NCBI GenBank assembly: GCA_907163375.1
Contig: CAJQUW010005534.1
Coordinates: 62,001-126,000 of the forward strand
Length of the DNA: 64,000 nt
Direction of reading: 5' to 3'
Source of the DNA: Prostheceraeus crozeri
Taxonomy: Eukaryota; Platyhelminthes; Polycladida; Euryleptidae
The position numbers and the translations under genes were made by a program. Positions 48,580 to 60,483 of the stretch are shown piece after piece. A model generated the notes under the pieces. It searched no databases, was not told the DNA's origin, and saw nothing but the letters and a program-made list of their open reading frames with translations. The first letter of the stretch is position 1. Every line of letters starts with the position of its first letter.

Positions 48580-49560
48580 AAATCTTTCATGAATACAGGG
48601 TACGAAGAAATACTTTGATTACTGTTCCATGGACATTAAGAATACAGGCGATTGCACCAATCAGAAACACATGAACTGAACTCAAGGTTTCCCGTTCATG
48701 AAGACAGAAAATACGAACTCAATAACTGGTTGCTTTAACAATATCTAGTAACAGACTGCACAGGATCTAGATACTGCATAATAAACTGAAGAAATTCTAA
48801 AAAAAATACATTAAAGCAATTAGGTGGTTTGAGGGAAATGCGATGTGACATGGGGCAAATGCAACAAGTTTCGATAACTTCTGATAAAAAAACCGAGGAC
48901 CTTTCATTTTGCATCCAGAATAATCGGGGACACGAAAACGCATTTGATCGCCATGGAAAAGATTCCTCAAAAAAGGAACGGGAAAAAGAAAACGTAGCCG
49001 TTTAATCGAAAATAAATTGTCAAAAAACATTGACGGGAAAGCGTACATATTTAAATTGGTAATCTAGGTACTGCATAACAAGCTGGAGAAATTCTGAAAA
49101 AATGTGGGTAAAAGAAAACGCAAGCTCTCCATTGTTATATCAAAGCAGGGCTCCTACCTTTCCCAGATAGAGCAAACTGACGAGATTCACACCCACAAAG
49201 TAGATGCGGGACAAGAAAACGTCGACCATATAATGATCAAAATGAAATTCTTCCACTCAGCCGGGAGTATAAATTTGTGAAATTTATTCCATAAAAGAAA
49301 TTGGATCTGAACAAAGAAGACGCTGTTGTATAACTCGAATATATAAACATATAGAGTATGATATCAAACAAGTAAATTTGATTAATTCTGAAAAAAAGAG
49401 GAAAAAACATGAAAATAGATCTCAACCAAAAAATCAAGAAATCCCTAAAAATAGGAATAATAGGAAAAGTAGGTCTGTGAAGTCTGCAATTTAAAATTGA
49501 TGATGCACTACAATCAGCTATCCGGTACATGCTACACGACAGGGGAGTGAGCACAATTGA
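48580..49560. repeat. diverged repeat array A (unit about 105 bp)
   Basis: Degenerate units share the order: (C)TAGATA/GTACTGCATAA, GA(A/G)GAAATTCT, AAAAAAT.GGG, AAAAGAAAACG, then TAATGATCAA/TTAATCGA. Clear anchors lie at about 48768, 48990, 49065-49115 and 49210. The same block order recurs in array B. The region has no convincing frame on either strand. It looks like an old satellite or minisatellite; the period is estimated from anchor spacing only. Confidence 0.5.
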
Positions 49561-50854
49561 GAACGTGAAATTTATCGGTAATTTTTATCCATCAAAGTCA
49601 GGGTATAACGCGGAAAAAATCACTTTGCCCTAGCCTAGTAGTCATTTTGATTAACAGACTGAAGTAGTAACTCTGCTTTCAAAAAATGGATGTGTTCGTT
49701 CGTTATGCATGTATTTCTAGAAAATCCATAAACAAAATGGTATTGCAAGAAGAAACTATTCCAAGTAATATACTTTATAATGCACCGTAGTGCACCACAC
49801 TTCTCCGATTAGACTTCAAAGTTCGGTGGCTGATTGACCCAAGACACTCCTACCGGATATTCTTTCCAACATCAAAAAAAGCGGCTCTAGAGAAAATCAC
49901 GAATATTTGAATTTTTACGATAAGTCTAAGAAACAAATTACACGATTTCTCTGGAATTTCAGATTTAATACAGTTTTAAGTAAAACTCGCATAACTCGAT
50001 CGTCAGCTATCATATATCAGGCCTAATTGTGAGAAAATACAATTGGAGAATAATAGGAAATAATGAAATAATAATGAGAAAAGACAATTGGTAAAATAAC
50101 ATGCGAAAATATGCATCTAAATTAAACAATCGCAAGTTTAGCCTTATGGTGTCGGGTTGGACGATTTCTTGAGTTTGTACAAATAGAGCGTTTCTTGATG
50201 TGGTTATACTCATTTTTCCCGAAAAGAAATCGAATGTATATTTTGTATCAGTGCACACAGTATTTTAAAGGAAGACAGGAGGCCTATACACGTGGCTAAT
50301 GCACTTACGAAATTCTGACCACAGCACCTACCTTCGACTACAAAAACAGCATCCAAATTTCAAAATCCAAAAAATCTTGACAAAAAATAGGGTCAGCTAA
50401 ATTTCGAGAATTTCGCGGGCAAAAAATCAGGACAAAATCAGGGCAGGCATTTTTTAGCGAAAAATCGGTACGTCCCGATAAATTCGGGACAGTTGGCAGC
50501 CCTACGAATTTATAAGACTTCTTGTTTCGCAAAAGTATCTCAAATAGATTGTGCCACTTCATGAAAGATTTGGAAGTTTTCAAAAAATTGGGCCCAATTC
50601 GTTTTGCTGTGCAGCCAATTTTATTTGCTGTCAAGTGAAGCAAGCTAGAATTATCGATGGGTAATTTTTTAGTAGGTACAGTAAGACGTCAAGCTCATCC
50701 ACATGAAATAGTGGCTTCGATCGAATACCTCGTAATCATTTCCAAATCTCGATCGAATTTGCATCGCCCCAACTTCAAATGCAGATATGAAGGTGTCTTA
50801 GCTACTCCTATTGACTCACCTGAAACAATTACTTTTGGAAGTCACGCGCCAGAG
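49561..50854. other. intergenic, repeat-like, no gene recognised
   Basis: AT-rich sequence. Near 50380-50510 a stretch reads, on the minus strand, GGGCTGCCAACTGTCCCGAA then TATCGGGACGTACCGATTTT. This is a familiar-looking mobile-element end (GGGCTGCCAACTGTCCC), but no partner terminus was found, so it is only a probable transposon remnant. The open frame at 50657-51073 is a shadow across the following LINE fragment. Confidence 0.35.
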
Positions 50855-51480
50855 GTTTTTTTGACTCTTTCTGCTACCTTGGCGACGTTATTGACCAGAC
50901 AGGAGATTGTTTCGACGTTACTACCGCAAGAGTCAAAATGGCATGGTAGACTTTCCGGGAATTGTTGCCCATACTTACGAATCGCAGTATTAGCTTACGA
51001 CGAAGAGGCTGCATCCATCGCACCTGCGTTAGAAGAGGTGTGCTGCTTTATGCCTCAGAGACATGGGCAGTGAAGACTCAAGGCTTGCAAGATACGAGAA
51101 TCACATGATCAGATGGATATTTTCCAACCAAGCTTAGTGAAGAAGATCTATGGATGTATTACGGCAAGCCTCGAGAATCGCAGATTTGCTGAGTGTACTC
51201 CGTGAAATCGGTTAAGATGGTTCGGGCACTTAGAATGTATGCCTGATTCGATCTGGGCCAAAAAGACGCGGCTTCTTGAGGAACCTGGTCAGAACATCCG
51301 TGGTGGTCAAAGGAAGAAATGGATACACAACGTAGAGAAAGATCTGCGAGATTTGCACCTCGACCGTCGCACTACAGGGGACCGTGCTGCTTGAATACGC
51401 GCAATCTGCCCACACCGGAATCGGCATGATATATCGTCCAACTCCCAAACCTGAAGAAACAAGGACTCAAAATTGGGCAG
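50855..51480 (+). pseudogene. LINE ORF2 3' fragment
   Basis: Across frames: FDSFCYLGDVIDQTGDCFD, TTARVKMAW, CVRRGVLLYASETWAVKTQGL, RYENHMIRWIFSNQ, IADLLSVLREI, then a decayed R-W-F-G-H-L block, RGGQRKKWIHNVEKDLRDL and a short tail. These correspond in order to the C-terminal third of the LINE at 45-48.5 kb (F-C-Y-L-G-D-V-I-D to the W-x-x-x-V-x-x-D-L tail), but the sequence is clearly diverged. At least four frame changes and several stops. Confidence 0.75.
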
Positions 51481-53929
51481 TAAGCAAGCAAGTAAGATTG
51501 ACTTAGGTAGTATAAAACAGGTCTGAGGCTAATGCGACATGGCCCATCAGGGTAATTGCGACAAAGTTCAAAGGTTTGATATTAACTGCTGAAGTTTCTC
51601 ATACATTTTTGTGGTTACACTTCCTACTATAACCTGTCAATAAAATCGTCACCAACATATTTTGAAATCATAGATATCTCAAGCGATGATAGTGTACAAT
51701 GCTGAAGATCCAAGTTAGGCTTGAGCTCCAGCATCTCTATCGGCAAGCAACAAAAAGATGAAGTTTCAGTTCAGTCAAAGGAAAGGCCTTGCGCTCAGAA
51801 AAAAACGAGAAACGTTTACAGTATTTAGGCCTACACTAAATGTGATGTTCCTTTCTCTAATATGTCTCATGAAATATGCTATTTTTGCTTTTAGAACGTA
51901 GATCAGTTGTAACTACGTATATGCAGACTTACTAGCAATTAATTAGCAAAATTAGCAATTATTGTCTAAGCAGCAAATTACTAAGACATCCTTAATTTTC
52001 CATTCAAACTGTTGTGATGCTAGTCTGCTGCAACATGGAGTTGATTTATATTTAATTTTGATCAATTACTTTTAATTAGATCCTTGTAGGCTACTTAAAC
52101 CATTACTCGAGGAGAATATTGGTGACAGAGGCATGAAGCAAGAAGGTTTCTTTGATATGATTGCTTGTATCAAATTCCCACCAAATCACATCGATAATCA
52201 GCATCATAAAATAATAGAGACGAGGAGGAATTATCATCCAACCTTTCCATTTTCTAACCAATGCTGGCACTTCCAATATTCTCACACGTTATTATGTCGT
52301 GGATTTGAAATTACTCGCAATTACCTACTACAGGCCTCCGCTTGGTAAATGATAACTCCATCCGTCAATACGAAAATGAATATATAGACTGATATTCCAC
52401 GCTGGGATTCGAAGCCAGGTACCCCAGTTATAGTAGTGAACACGCGATCACACGCAGGGCAATAATAACCGCTCCTCAGTTGCAAATCAGATGATTGCAT
52501 GCCTCAGCCAATCACAGATGAGCTCATGACATGACTCAGGAATTATAAGAATTTGGAGGTGAATGTAAAACACTGATCAGCGCTTCCTCCATACCAAAAA
52601 CCGGGCCGCGGCCTGAAGTATGGAAACACGACCGGGTCGCTTATTTTGAGTATAACCTGGACGCCGTCTCAGACTTGATATGCCATGTTGCGTTGATGCA
52701 TAATCGAGTTCAATTTGTTAAGCTTACAATCATGTCAATCATGACGAACGCTTATAACATCAAACGTCGATGTTTAGGATACGAGCTTCCACGACAAACA
52801 CGCATAATATTCTCCGCAAGAATGATTCTCTTCATGGATTCCAAGACTAGCGCAGAACACGAAGACTGAACAGAGCAAGCCATGAAAAACGATTTCTACG
52901 AGATTTGTTAAATTTCTCAAGTATTTTCATTACGGGAAAAGATGCTGATAACATGGAAATTTCATCCGCGGGCACGATTCAGAGATACGGTTTGAAAAGC
53001 AAGCACTCCATGCGTTAACATATTCCGATTAATAAACACCTACATCTACAAGTATGAGCTCAGCTCTGACTGTCTTGATTTGATGTGATTCGTCTCGTCA
53101 ATGAGGCATTGCACCCTAAGCACCCACTGCATACAATCTATAACAAAACTTCTCAAAAATGAAAACTCTCACCCGTTTCAAATCATCATTCATAAAGTCA
53201 GCTTTAGTTCGCTTGCATTCATTGTTTTTTTCTGTGACTCTCTTGCTTGTATACTAGCCACTTCTGAATCTTCTGTGAGGTGCAATAAAGCCATTATTTT
53301 ACTATTATCAGGTCTCACAGCAAGAAAGCATTCAAATATGGGTTAGCTTATAGTCCATAAGTACAAAATTAGGACAAAGATGTCTTTTTGAACTCTTTTT
53401 TGTTTGCTCTTTACTATTTTCTTGAACGTTTGCTCCTTTTCCATAGTAAATTGAAATAAGATAAAAAAAATAACACGATATATTTTTTAAAGAAAATTTC
53501 TTTAAGATTTCTGGGATTAATGACAATCGAATTTCGAATTCTTTAATCGAAGATCGAAACAATCTCAAGTAGCAATTGTTGGGAAGGCAGGCATCTCTTC
53601 GATTAAACAAAGGTTGCACAAAATCCGAATGGTTAATTTTGATCTATGCCATAAACGTACTTGACAAAACACCTTGAAACTGAAAAAAAATCGACAACTG
53701 CTGCTTAATTGACGCTAATTTGATTTCTTGAGGCATCGATGCCCATTTGCGGCAGAGTAATAACACATTTTCATAAAGGACTGTGAGGAAACCATAATTC
53801 AGATCGGAAGTTATTGTGCGCAGGCAGAGTAGACTCGCCGAACTATTCCTGTGTTCTTGCATGAAGCTAACCTGTATGTCCTTCGTCATTCAAGGTTCGA
53901 GGTGAAGTTCCTGACAGACACAAAGGAAC
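51481..53929. other. intergenic, no gene recognised
   Basis: AT-rich sequence. The only feature seen is a tRNA-like segment on the minus strand near 52390-52480. Open frames (52133, 52675, 53101 plus; 53332, 53644 minus) are under 100 codons with no motif. Confidence 0.4.
52385..52480 (-). mobile_element. tRNA-derived SINE-like fragment
   Basis: On the minus strand GGCTTCGAATCCCAGCGTGG contains a good pol III B-box (GCTTCGAATCCC), preceded by GTGATCGCGTGTTCACTACTATAACTGG-like tRNA sequence (written here across its A-box/anticodon region). No acceptor stem or proper cloverleaf can be drawn, so it is a tRNA-derived repeat rather than a tRNA gene. Extent uncertain. Confidence 0.35.
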
Positions 53930-54790
53930 GAGGGAAGAATTAGAAAGAAAGAACAGCATGACGGTGCTCGATCCTCCTACGCACGTCAGGAAAAAAGGAG
54001 AAATTCCTAAAACTGCGAGCGGGAAAAGAAAACGTCAATCTTTGGGATCCATTTTTTTTAAAGGCAAGTCGCTTACTCTGAGCAGAATACAGATAGCATA
54101 AATTCCCCAAAAAAGACGAGAAAAGGAAAACGCTGTGCAATCAATCGAGATAGACTCCAAAAATAAGAAAATTGAAACTTTGAGAAGAAACGGTAGAGAC
54201 AAGTATCATACCGCCCAGAGCAGAGTCCAGATAAAATAAACTTGCTTCACAAAATAGGAGTGGTAAAAGAACGCCAATCCTCTTTATGATCAATCGAAGT
54301 ACATAGAAGTCTCACTCAGAGCAGAATCCAGGTAGGACGAATTGAAACAATTTCCGTACTAGGAGCAGGAAAGGGCTACATCGAGAATTTAATGATCAAG
54401 AAAAGTCTGCGCAGAATCAAAATTGATAGGGCGGGCCAAAAATAAAAAAAAATGGGTAGAAGAAGGTGCATTTTTAACTGTTTTCAAAGCATGTCTTTCA
54501 GTCATTTTGCCAACACAGAGCAACTGAAGGAATAAGTAACTCTAAAAAATAGGAGCGAGGTTAAGAAAACGTCGATCATCTAACGATCAAGACAAGTCCT
54601 TCACTGCCCAGACAGAATAAGTTGTAGAACTTCATTGTCAAATAGAACTGGGTTCGTGATAAAGAATGACGCTGCATAGCTTTCATATTTATCTCATTCG
54701 CCATCGATACAGCATCGTGAATTTGAAAAGTCCCGAAAGAATTATACTTCTTTGCAGACAAAATTGGATAAATTTACAAAAAAAATAGTA
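53930..54790. repeat. diverged repeat array B (unit about 105 bp)
   Basis: The unit order is GAGCAGAATCCAGATA, AATTCC..AAAA, AGGAGCGGG, AAAAGAAAACGTCAATC, TTTAATGATCAATCGA. AGAGCAGA-type anchors lie at about 54078, 54211, 54315, 54405, 54515 and 54608; AAAACG anchors at about 54028, 54127 and 54565. It shares this order and many words with array A at 48580-49560, in the same orientation. No protein frame fits. Confidence 0.55.
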
Positions 54791-55254
54791 AGAAGGTCAG
54801 TGAATGCCTGTATTAGGATTGCTATATTCACAAGGTTATTTCAATTGCTGATCATGCATATTAGATTCTGAATATTCATGCCTTTATTCTGAACATCAAG
54901 AAAACATGGTATTGACTGAATCTTGAAAAATGATAATTGGTTTTTCAAGTATAATTTGCCAACATATTCAAATGGTTACTAATTGTTGCCCGGATCGAAC
55001 AATGGAAACTGCAAATGGCAGACAAGTACGGGACTTGACAAACGCCCCGGCCGGTAACTCCTAAAAATTGCTATAGAAATGGGAATAGAAAAAAATGGGA
55101 TGTCTGTGGAACTGTATTAGACTTGTTTTCTAGTCACTTGTTTCTTGTTTTCAGGTGTCAGTTTTGGCTCACATGCGTTGCAGTGACATTGAGTTGCCAC
55201 CGGTGTGCGGGTGAAAATGAAGGCCGACCAAACTCAAACGGCTATCTACTCAAA
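54791..55254. other. short spacer, no feature recognised
   Basis: AT-rich spacer between repeat array B and the next LINE fragment; nothing coding or repetitive recognised. Confidence 0.4.
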
Positions 55255-55800
55255 GTTGAAGAAGAAAGCAGCAAGTTTTGAATACTATACGTTGCCTCGG
55301 TGATTTCATTGATGCCAGTGGAGGAGCAAGTACAGCAGTCAGGACGAGGATCCGGAACTGTTGGTGCAGGTTTTGCGAAATGACACTGACATCAAGAGCA
55401 ACTGCACTTTTAATAAAGGCGGTTCTATGGGCTACAAGTCGAGTGAGCAGTAAGTTACATTTGAAATGCTTGACAGGACTTGTAGTGAACGAAATGAGGT
55501 TGGTCGGTTCTGATGTGCGGAGTCGCCTCTTGCGACCGCATTTCCAATGAAAAGCTACGAAAATGGGCCTCGTGGTTATCGATGACACTATAAGACGACT
55601 AGAACTGTGTGTTCATGTGGAGAGGACGAGTATATTAATGGGTGAAACGCGTGCAGAATTTGCAAGTTGATGATCGCCGACCTGTTGGAGGTCTAGAGAG
55701 ATCATAGAGCGATGACATCAAAGAAGACCTTCGAGCGCTCAGTGTGGAAGATGACAACAACATTACACAACATGGATGGACCAATCGACGTTACGTGGCA
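55255..55800 (+). pseudogene. LINE ORF2 C-terminal fragment
   Basis: One frame reads NTIRCLGDFIDASGGASTAV, RTRIRNCWCRFCEM and LIKAVLWATSRVSSK. The C-L-G-D-F-I-D-A-x-G-G and R-I-R-x-x-W-x-x-F blocks match the Y-L-G-D-V-I-D-x-C-G-G and R-I-R-x-S-W-x-K-F blocks of the LINE at 47.9 kb. Downstream only short decayed pieces remain. It is 5'-truncated and the RT domain is absent. Confidence 0.7.
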
Positions 55801-56934
55801 TAAGTATCTCAATTATTATATGAAAATTGAGTCTTCGGAAGAATTCAATCGCAATTATGTAATAAGTTGAACTCTAGATTAGTGGTGCAGTAGCTTATGC
55901 AGTCCACATGTGAATAAAATCTGAAAATATACATTTGAAGATTGAAATCTTGGCTTCCGATTAGTCGCTTCCTATCGAATCTTATCTCCAAAAATCCACG
56001 GCCAATTGCCGATTGTTGCTCCAACGCTTCAATACTCAAAAATGGGCCGATTGGCCGGTACACCCCAAATTCTTTCAGGCTATTAGCACCTCTAAAAGTG
56101 AAAGTATCAGAAAGAGCTATGCTCCTCGCACTCTTCTGCTCGAATAGCATAGGCCTTCGTACGTCTTCTAGATTTCAACTCGCTGCGACGTGGTACACCA
56201 ACCTGAAATAAAGGTGCCTTATTCGACAAAAAAAAGCGGATTATAAACATAGTGCTTCATCTAGTCGAGTATCACAAAATTAGTTGCCAGAATTCAATAA
56301 TCCTTTAAAGCACTTCTAGCATGGAAACGCAAATATACACACCTTCCGACCATCTTTCACTCCGAAATATCCTTCAAATCTAAATTCGTTAGCGGTCATT
56401 CTAATTTCTGCGAAAAATACTTCATCACAGCTGACAAGCAACACAAACGATCGCCATGTTAATAGCGATTCATGTGACAACTTTGAAATAAAGTTAAGAT
56501 AAAGAAATAAATTCATGCATACAAACATATCAATATCACCATTGACATGACCAGACATGACCACTGAAATCCGACTTTTACTTTGTTTCAGTTAGTGATA
56601 TTAGCATTGATAACTGCTGTTTGCTGATGGTCATTTCAGCTACTCAGTAAGGCACCAATCTATGTTCATGTTGCAAAATCATAGGAAGAAACAAGCTATA
56701 GAAACATGCGGCAGCTGAAGACTGATGATGAGAGGTGATTCATTGTCAGTTATTTTAGTTATTCTATCAAAATGCCTTCATGTATAAGAAAGAGATGACA
56801 GCAACTGTGAATGACTACAAAGTGTGCTGATGAGCTGCCAGGGAATCTTCCTGGTGTCAGCCATGGGAAGCCATTGTAATCTAGTTCTCATCGTGTCTAT
56901 AGAGTAAGTATATAGGCATAGTGTCGACTCAAAA
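55801..56934. other. intergenic, no feature recognised
   Basis: Unique-looking AT-rich sequence before the long inverted repeat. Short open frames at 55845-56211 on both strands show no known motif. Confidence 0.4.
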
Positions 56935-58392
56935 AAGTATGTATACAGTGAAAATTTTTGTATGAAAAGATTCAGTTGTTTGCGGAGATTACGTTCCCGT
57001 GGTCCAAAAAATTATTTGAGCAGTTCTAAAAAAGTTAAAATTTTGCAAATTTACACCGAGATGACGTCCCTTTATAAGTAGTATGCAAAGATATTCAACA
57101 CTTCTTGTTTATATGGAGCCTCCTCTTCCCTATATATTAAACCCAGGTAATCTGGAAAATATATGGTAATCTGGAAAATATATAATCAGTCAAACTGAAA
57201 AACATGTAATCAGTCACAACTTTTTTAATATTGCTTTTTACGAACTCATCAACTGTACCGGTTATCTTTGAAGCTTCTCATATACCGTTTTAATTAAATA
57301 CAGTTTTCGCAAGCGCCGATCGATCAGCCACAGAAGTTAGCCGTTTATCTTCCACTGAGAAGTGGATAGTCGCCCTAAAACCACTTGAATTTCAGTTGAA
57401 ATCTGCTAGACTTAGAGCTCATTTACCGCCACAGCTAGTGTGACTGATTCAGTTTCCCTCTTGTCGTTTTGGATGAACTGTGACTGATTATAATTCAAAA
57501 TCTGTGACAAAATCCTCACATACGCGCTTAGAATCACTCTGGTATTCAAACTGAGCATACCAGCGTCATGAAACTTCACCTGCAAATGTCAAATGTTATC
57601 AACAATGCTCCATCCTACTTTTGACTTGAACTGAAGCATATAAGAAATTCTGTGACTGATTATAATTTTTTTCAGTTTGACTGATTATACATTTTCCAGA
57701 TTATCTTAAACCCATCCACATCTATGATTAAACCATTTGGTAGTATGAAACAAGTTGGATATCAAAAGGTATCAAAAATATTTGCTAGCAATCATCCTAA
57801 CCGAGCGGAAATTAAGGATTATCAAGGAAAATTTATGATCCGCATTATAATGGAAGTCTTTATGAAAAAGTCGCGATATTATTCATGCTATAGCTTTCTT
57901 GGCTGAAATTTCTTGATTCAATTTCTACCGGCATGATTTTATGATTCACTAAATTCAAGTTTCATTTCTTGAATCTGAATAGTGACATGCTGCAAAGACA
58001 ATGGATAATATAAAGACTGCAAACTCCGCGAAAATTTGGAAACTACTCCTCAAAATGTATACTACTTGTTGATATGGACCCATTCACATCTTTCAAAGTT
58101 ATGAAATCATCGTCTTTGATTCTGTTTTTTGCTCTGCCAGCGGAGGTTGCTCATGATATGATCATGATTAAGAAAATACTCTTGAGGTTGATCATGAAAG
58201 TAATAGGAACACATCGAAATGCTAGTTTTAACAAACATTAACTCTCCAAGGCTGTCATGACACTGAGAATCTGTATGTTAACATCATTTCCTTCTGCATT
58301 ATGCTCTCATGATGGTCAATTCCGTGGTCATTTCTTCAAATCTGCAAAAATTTGCACATCTCACATTACCAAATATATCCCCCTCGTAATAG
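56935..58392 (+). repeat. long inverted repeat, left arm
   Basis: This sequence is the imperfect reverse complement of 60796-61560. Matching landmarks include AAAAAATTATTTGAGCAG, CCTTTATAAGTAGTATG, GTATGAAACAAGTTGGATAT, CATCTTTCAAAGTTA, GTCTTTGATTCTGTT, ACTCTTGAGGT, AAGGCTGTCATGA and ATTTCCTTCTGCA. Identity looks like about three quarters. The left arm is longer because of an hAT-type MITE and some extra sequence near 57100-57740. Its inner end abuts the piggyBac terminus. What the repeat originally was is unknown. Confidence 0.85.
57145..57705. mobile_element. hAT-type MITE (561 bp) inside the left arm
   Basis: Inverted ends: GGTAATCTGGAAAATATAT on the left (present twice in tandem) and GATAATCTGGAAAATGTAT reversed from the right, each continuing into AATCAGTCAAACTG. 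A perfect 8-bp direct repeat TTAAACCC lies at 57137-57144 and 57706-57713. The motif AATCAGTCA recurs inside. No coding sequence. The right arm of the palindrome lacks this insert, so it entered after the arms formed. Confidence 0.85.
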
Positions 58393-58441
58393 CCTTTTCA
58401 CTAAGGTAAGCTTTTAGCAGTCATTCCCTCAAAATACGGCA

Positions 58442-58568
58442 GGCATACCAGGTATGCCTTGGATAAGCATCATTCAAAATACGGCAAGCGAATCTGGCAT
58501 ACCAGGATGCCATGACAAATTATCCCTCTAAAATACGGTAAGGAAATCTGGCATACCTGGTATGCCAG
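58442..58568 (+). repeat. three subterminal repeats with a palindromic core
   Basis: The block AAAATACGG(C/T)A(A/G)G followed by GGCATACC(A/T)GG(T)ATGCC occurs three times: palindromes at 58442-58458, 58494-58512 (one base missing) and 58548-58568. One more palindrome, GGCATACCTGGTATGCC, lies at 60763-60779 close to the right terminus. Arrays of this kind usually serve as transposase-binding sites; that role is inference here. Confidence 0.85.
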
Positions 58569-58799
58569 ATTCATGTTTTTAGATGAGAATCAGTGTTTTA
58601 TCGTCATTTGTGCACATATCTCTAGCTATTGACTTAGGGAAACACATCCACCGTAGAATGAGCTTTCGAACAATAACAAGTTCGTCAGAATCGGCCGTGA
58701 ATAAGTCGCTTTTGATTGGATAATTTGCACTCACAGCGTTGCAGGTCAATTAGGCGGGAGAACACGCATTCATTTCTGCATTTAGTGCAACCAAGGATC

Positions 58800-60483
58800 A
58801 TGTCGCGATCTTCAAGAGCTGCCAAGTCTAGCGCAATTAACAATTTATTCCATCACCCGGCGCACAGTCCCATCAATTCAGATGAAGAGCCGACATATTC
58901 TGATGAAGAAGGTGACGAAGACAGTTCTAGTGAGGATGAGGCTGAAATCCAAAATCCTGGTGATTGGCATTTTGTTGAGCCAGATAGAGACTCGCGTTTG
59001 ACTGATGCCTGAATTCTTAGGCACACTTGGCATAAACCCTTTACTTGATGCTCCTGAAAATGTTGAAGATATTTCATTTTTCGTTGATTTGTTCCTGTCA
59101 TCTAAATTGTTTTCCACAATAGCGAAATGGACAAATGAGAGGCAACGAGATGAAATGCGGAAATATTTCGGATTATCTCTACTCATGGGACTTAACAAGA
59201 AGCCAGAACTTCACCTTTACTGGAGCAAAGACGAAAAATACTTCAGTCCTTTCTTTGAACGAATGGAGTGCTTGCCACGAGACCGATTTTTCTCAATAAC
59301 TAAATTTGTTCGCTTTGCATCCTACAACTCGCTTTCTACTGATTCAAAGAGTGAAGATAAAATTCTGTCTTTTGGTGATATGGTTCGTGATATTTGTATG
59401 AATAACTACTTGCCTGAACGTGAAATTTCTGTTGATGAGACTGTGCTTTTATTCAAAGGTAGATTGCACTTTCGGCAATATGTGCCAAATAAGCGCGCCC
59501 GCTACGGTTTGAAAACTTTTGTTTTGTCTGAGGCGAGTACTGGATACGTTTGGAATTTTCTTCTGTATTCTGGAAAAACACTGGATGAAATAAACTGCTC
59601 ATTGAAGAACTCCGCACAAGTTGTTGTTCAACTTTCTCGTCCGCTCTTTGATTTGGGATATCACATTTTCCTCGACAATTGGTTTTCTTCATGTGCTCTC
59701 GCCGAATATCTTTTGGAATATGATACGTTACTTACTGGAACCATCCGCAGCGACAGAGGCCCACCGCCTCAATTACGCGATCGCAATTTTCAAGCGCAGC
59801 AATGTCTTTTTATGCGCAAGGGTGACGTACTAATCAGTCGATACGATGACAAAAAAGCAAGCGGAAAAAAACTGATCTACATGATAGATTCTTTTTCCCA
59901 CGCTGGTACCACGGAAGTTGTGTCCCGCTCAAAGGATAGAGTTTCAACTGCTGTCAGCAAACCCAACTCAGTTTTGCTCTACAATAAAAACATGGGCGGG
60001 GTAGATCTCGCAGACAGATGCCTGGAACCATATTCCCCCACACGAAAAACATACAAGTGGTTTACCAAATACGCTATTTACCTAATTCATATATTGGTCA
60101 GAAATTCTTTTGTGCTTTATCAAAGGTACGGTGGCTCACTCACTTTTCTACGCTACACAGACAAAGTCATCGAATATCTCGTACTTGAAACTGGCTCTGC
60201 TCGCAAACGAAAACCTAACCGTCGTCGACTGATTGAAACTAGCGGAGAATCTCAACAAGCAAACAACTCTGGAGCGCGAATGTCGCTTGCAAATAGCCAG
60301 GATCATTGTTTGGAAAAGATTCCAGCTACTGATTTGATCTCAAAGCCCCAGAAGAGATGCAGAATCTGTTTTAAAAATAGTCTTCGAAAGATGTCACGGT
60401 TCCAATGCACTGCCTGTGCGGGAAAACCTGGATTGTGCTCAACTGGAAAGTGCTTCCAACTTTTTCACTCGATTAGCTTGTGA
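58800..60483 (+). pseudogene. piggyBac transposase, one frameshift
   Basis: The ATG at 58800 starts MSRSSRAAKSSAINNLFHHP, followed by an acidic stretch (DEEPTYSDEEGDEDSSSED) typical of piggyBac N-termini. A single-base frameshift at about 59002-59010 joins to a 492-codon frame with all catalytic positions: EISVDETVLLFKGR (first Asp), HIFLDNWFSSCALAEYLL (second Asp), NMGGVDLADR (third Asp). The C-terminus has a Cys-rich zinc-binding domain (KRCRICFKNS, CTACAGKPGLCSTGKCFQLFH), as in PGBD4-like proteins, and a basic KRKPNRRR likely nuclear signal. Total about 560 residues, normal length. It stands 318 bp from the right terminus. Apart from the frameshift it looks functional. Confidence 0.92.

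Noticed and set aside
52385-52480. tRNA gene on the minus strand (good B-box)
   Set aside because: No acceptor stem pairing and the A-box is poor; kept only as a SINE-like fragment.
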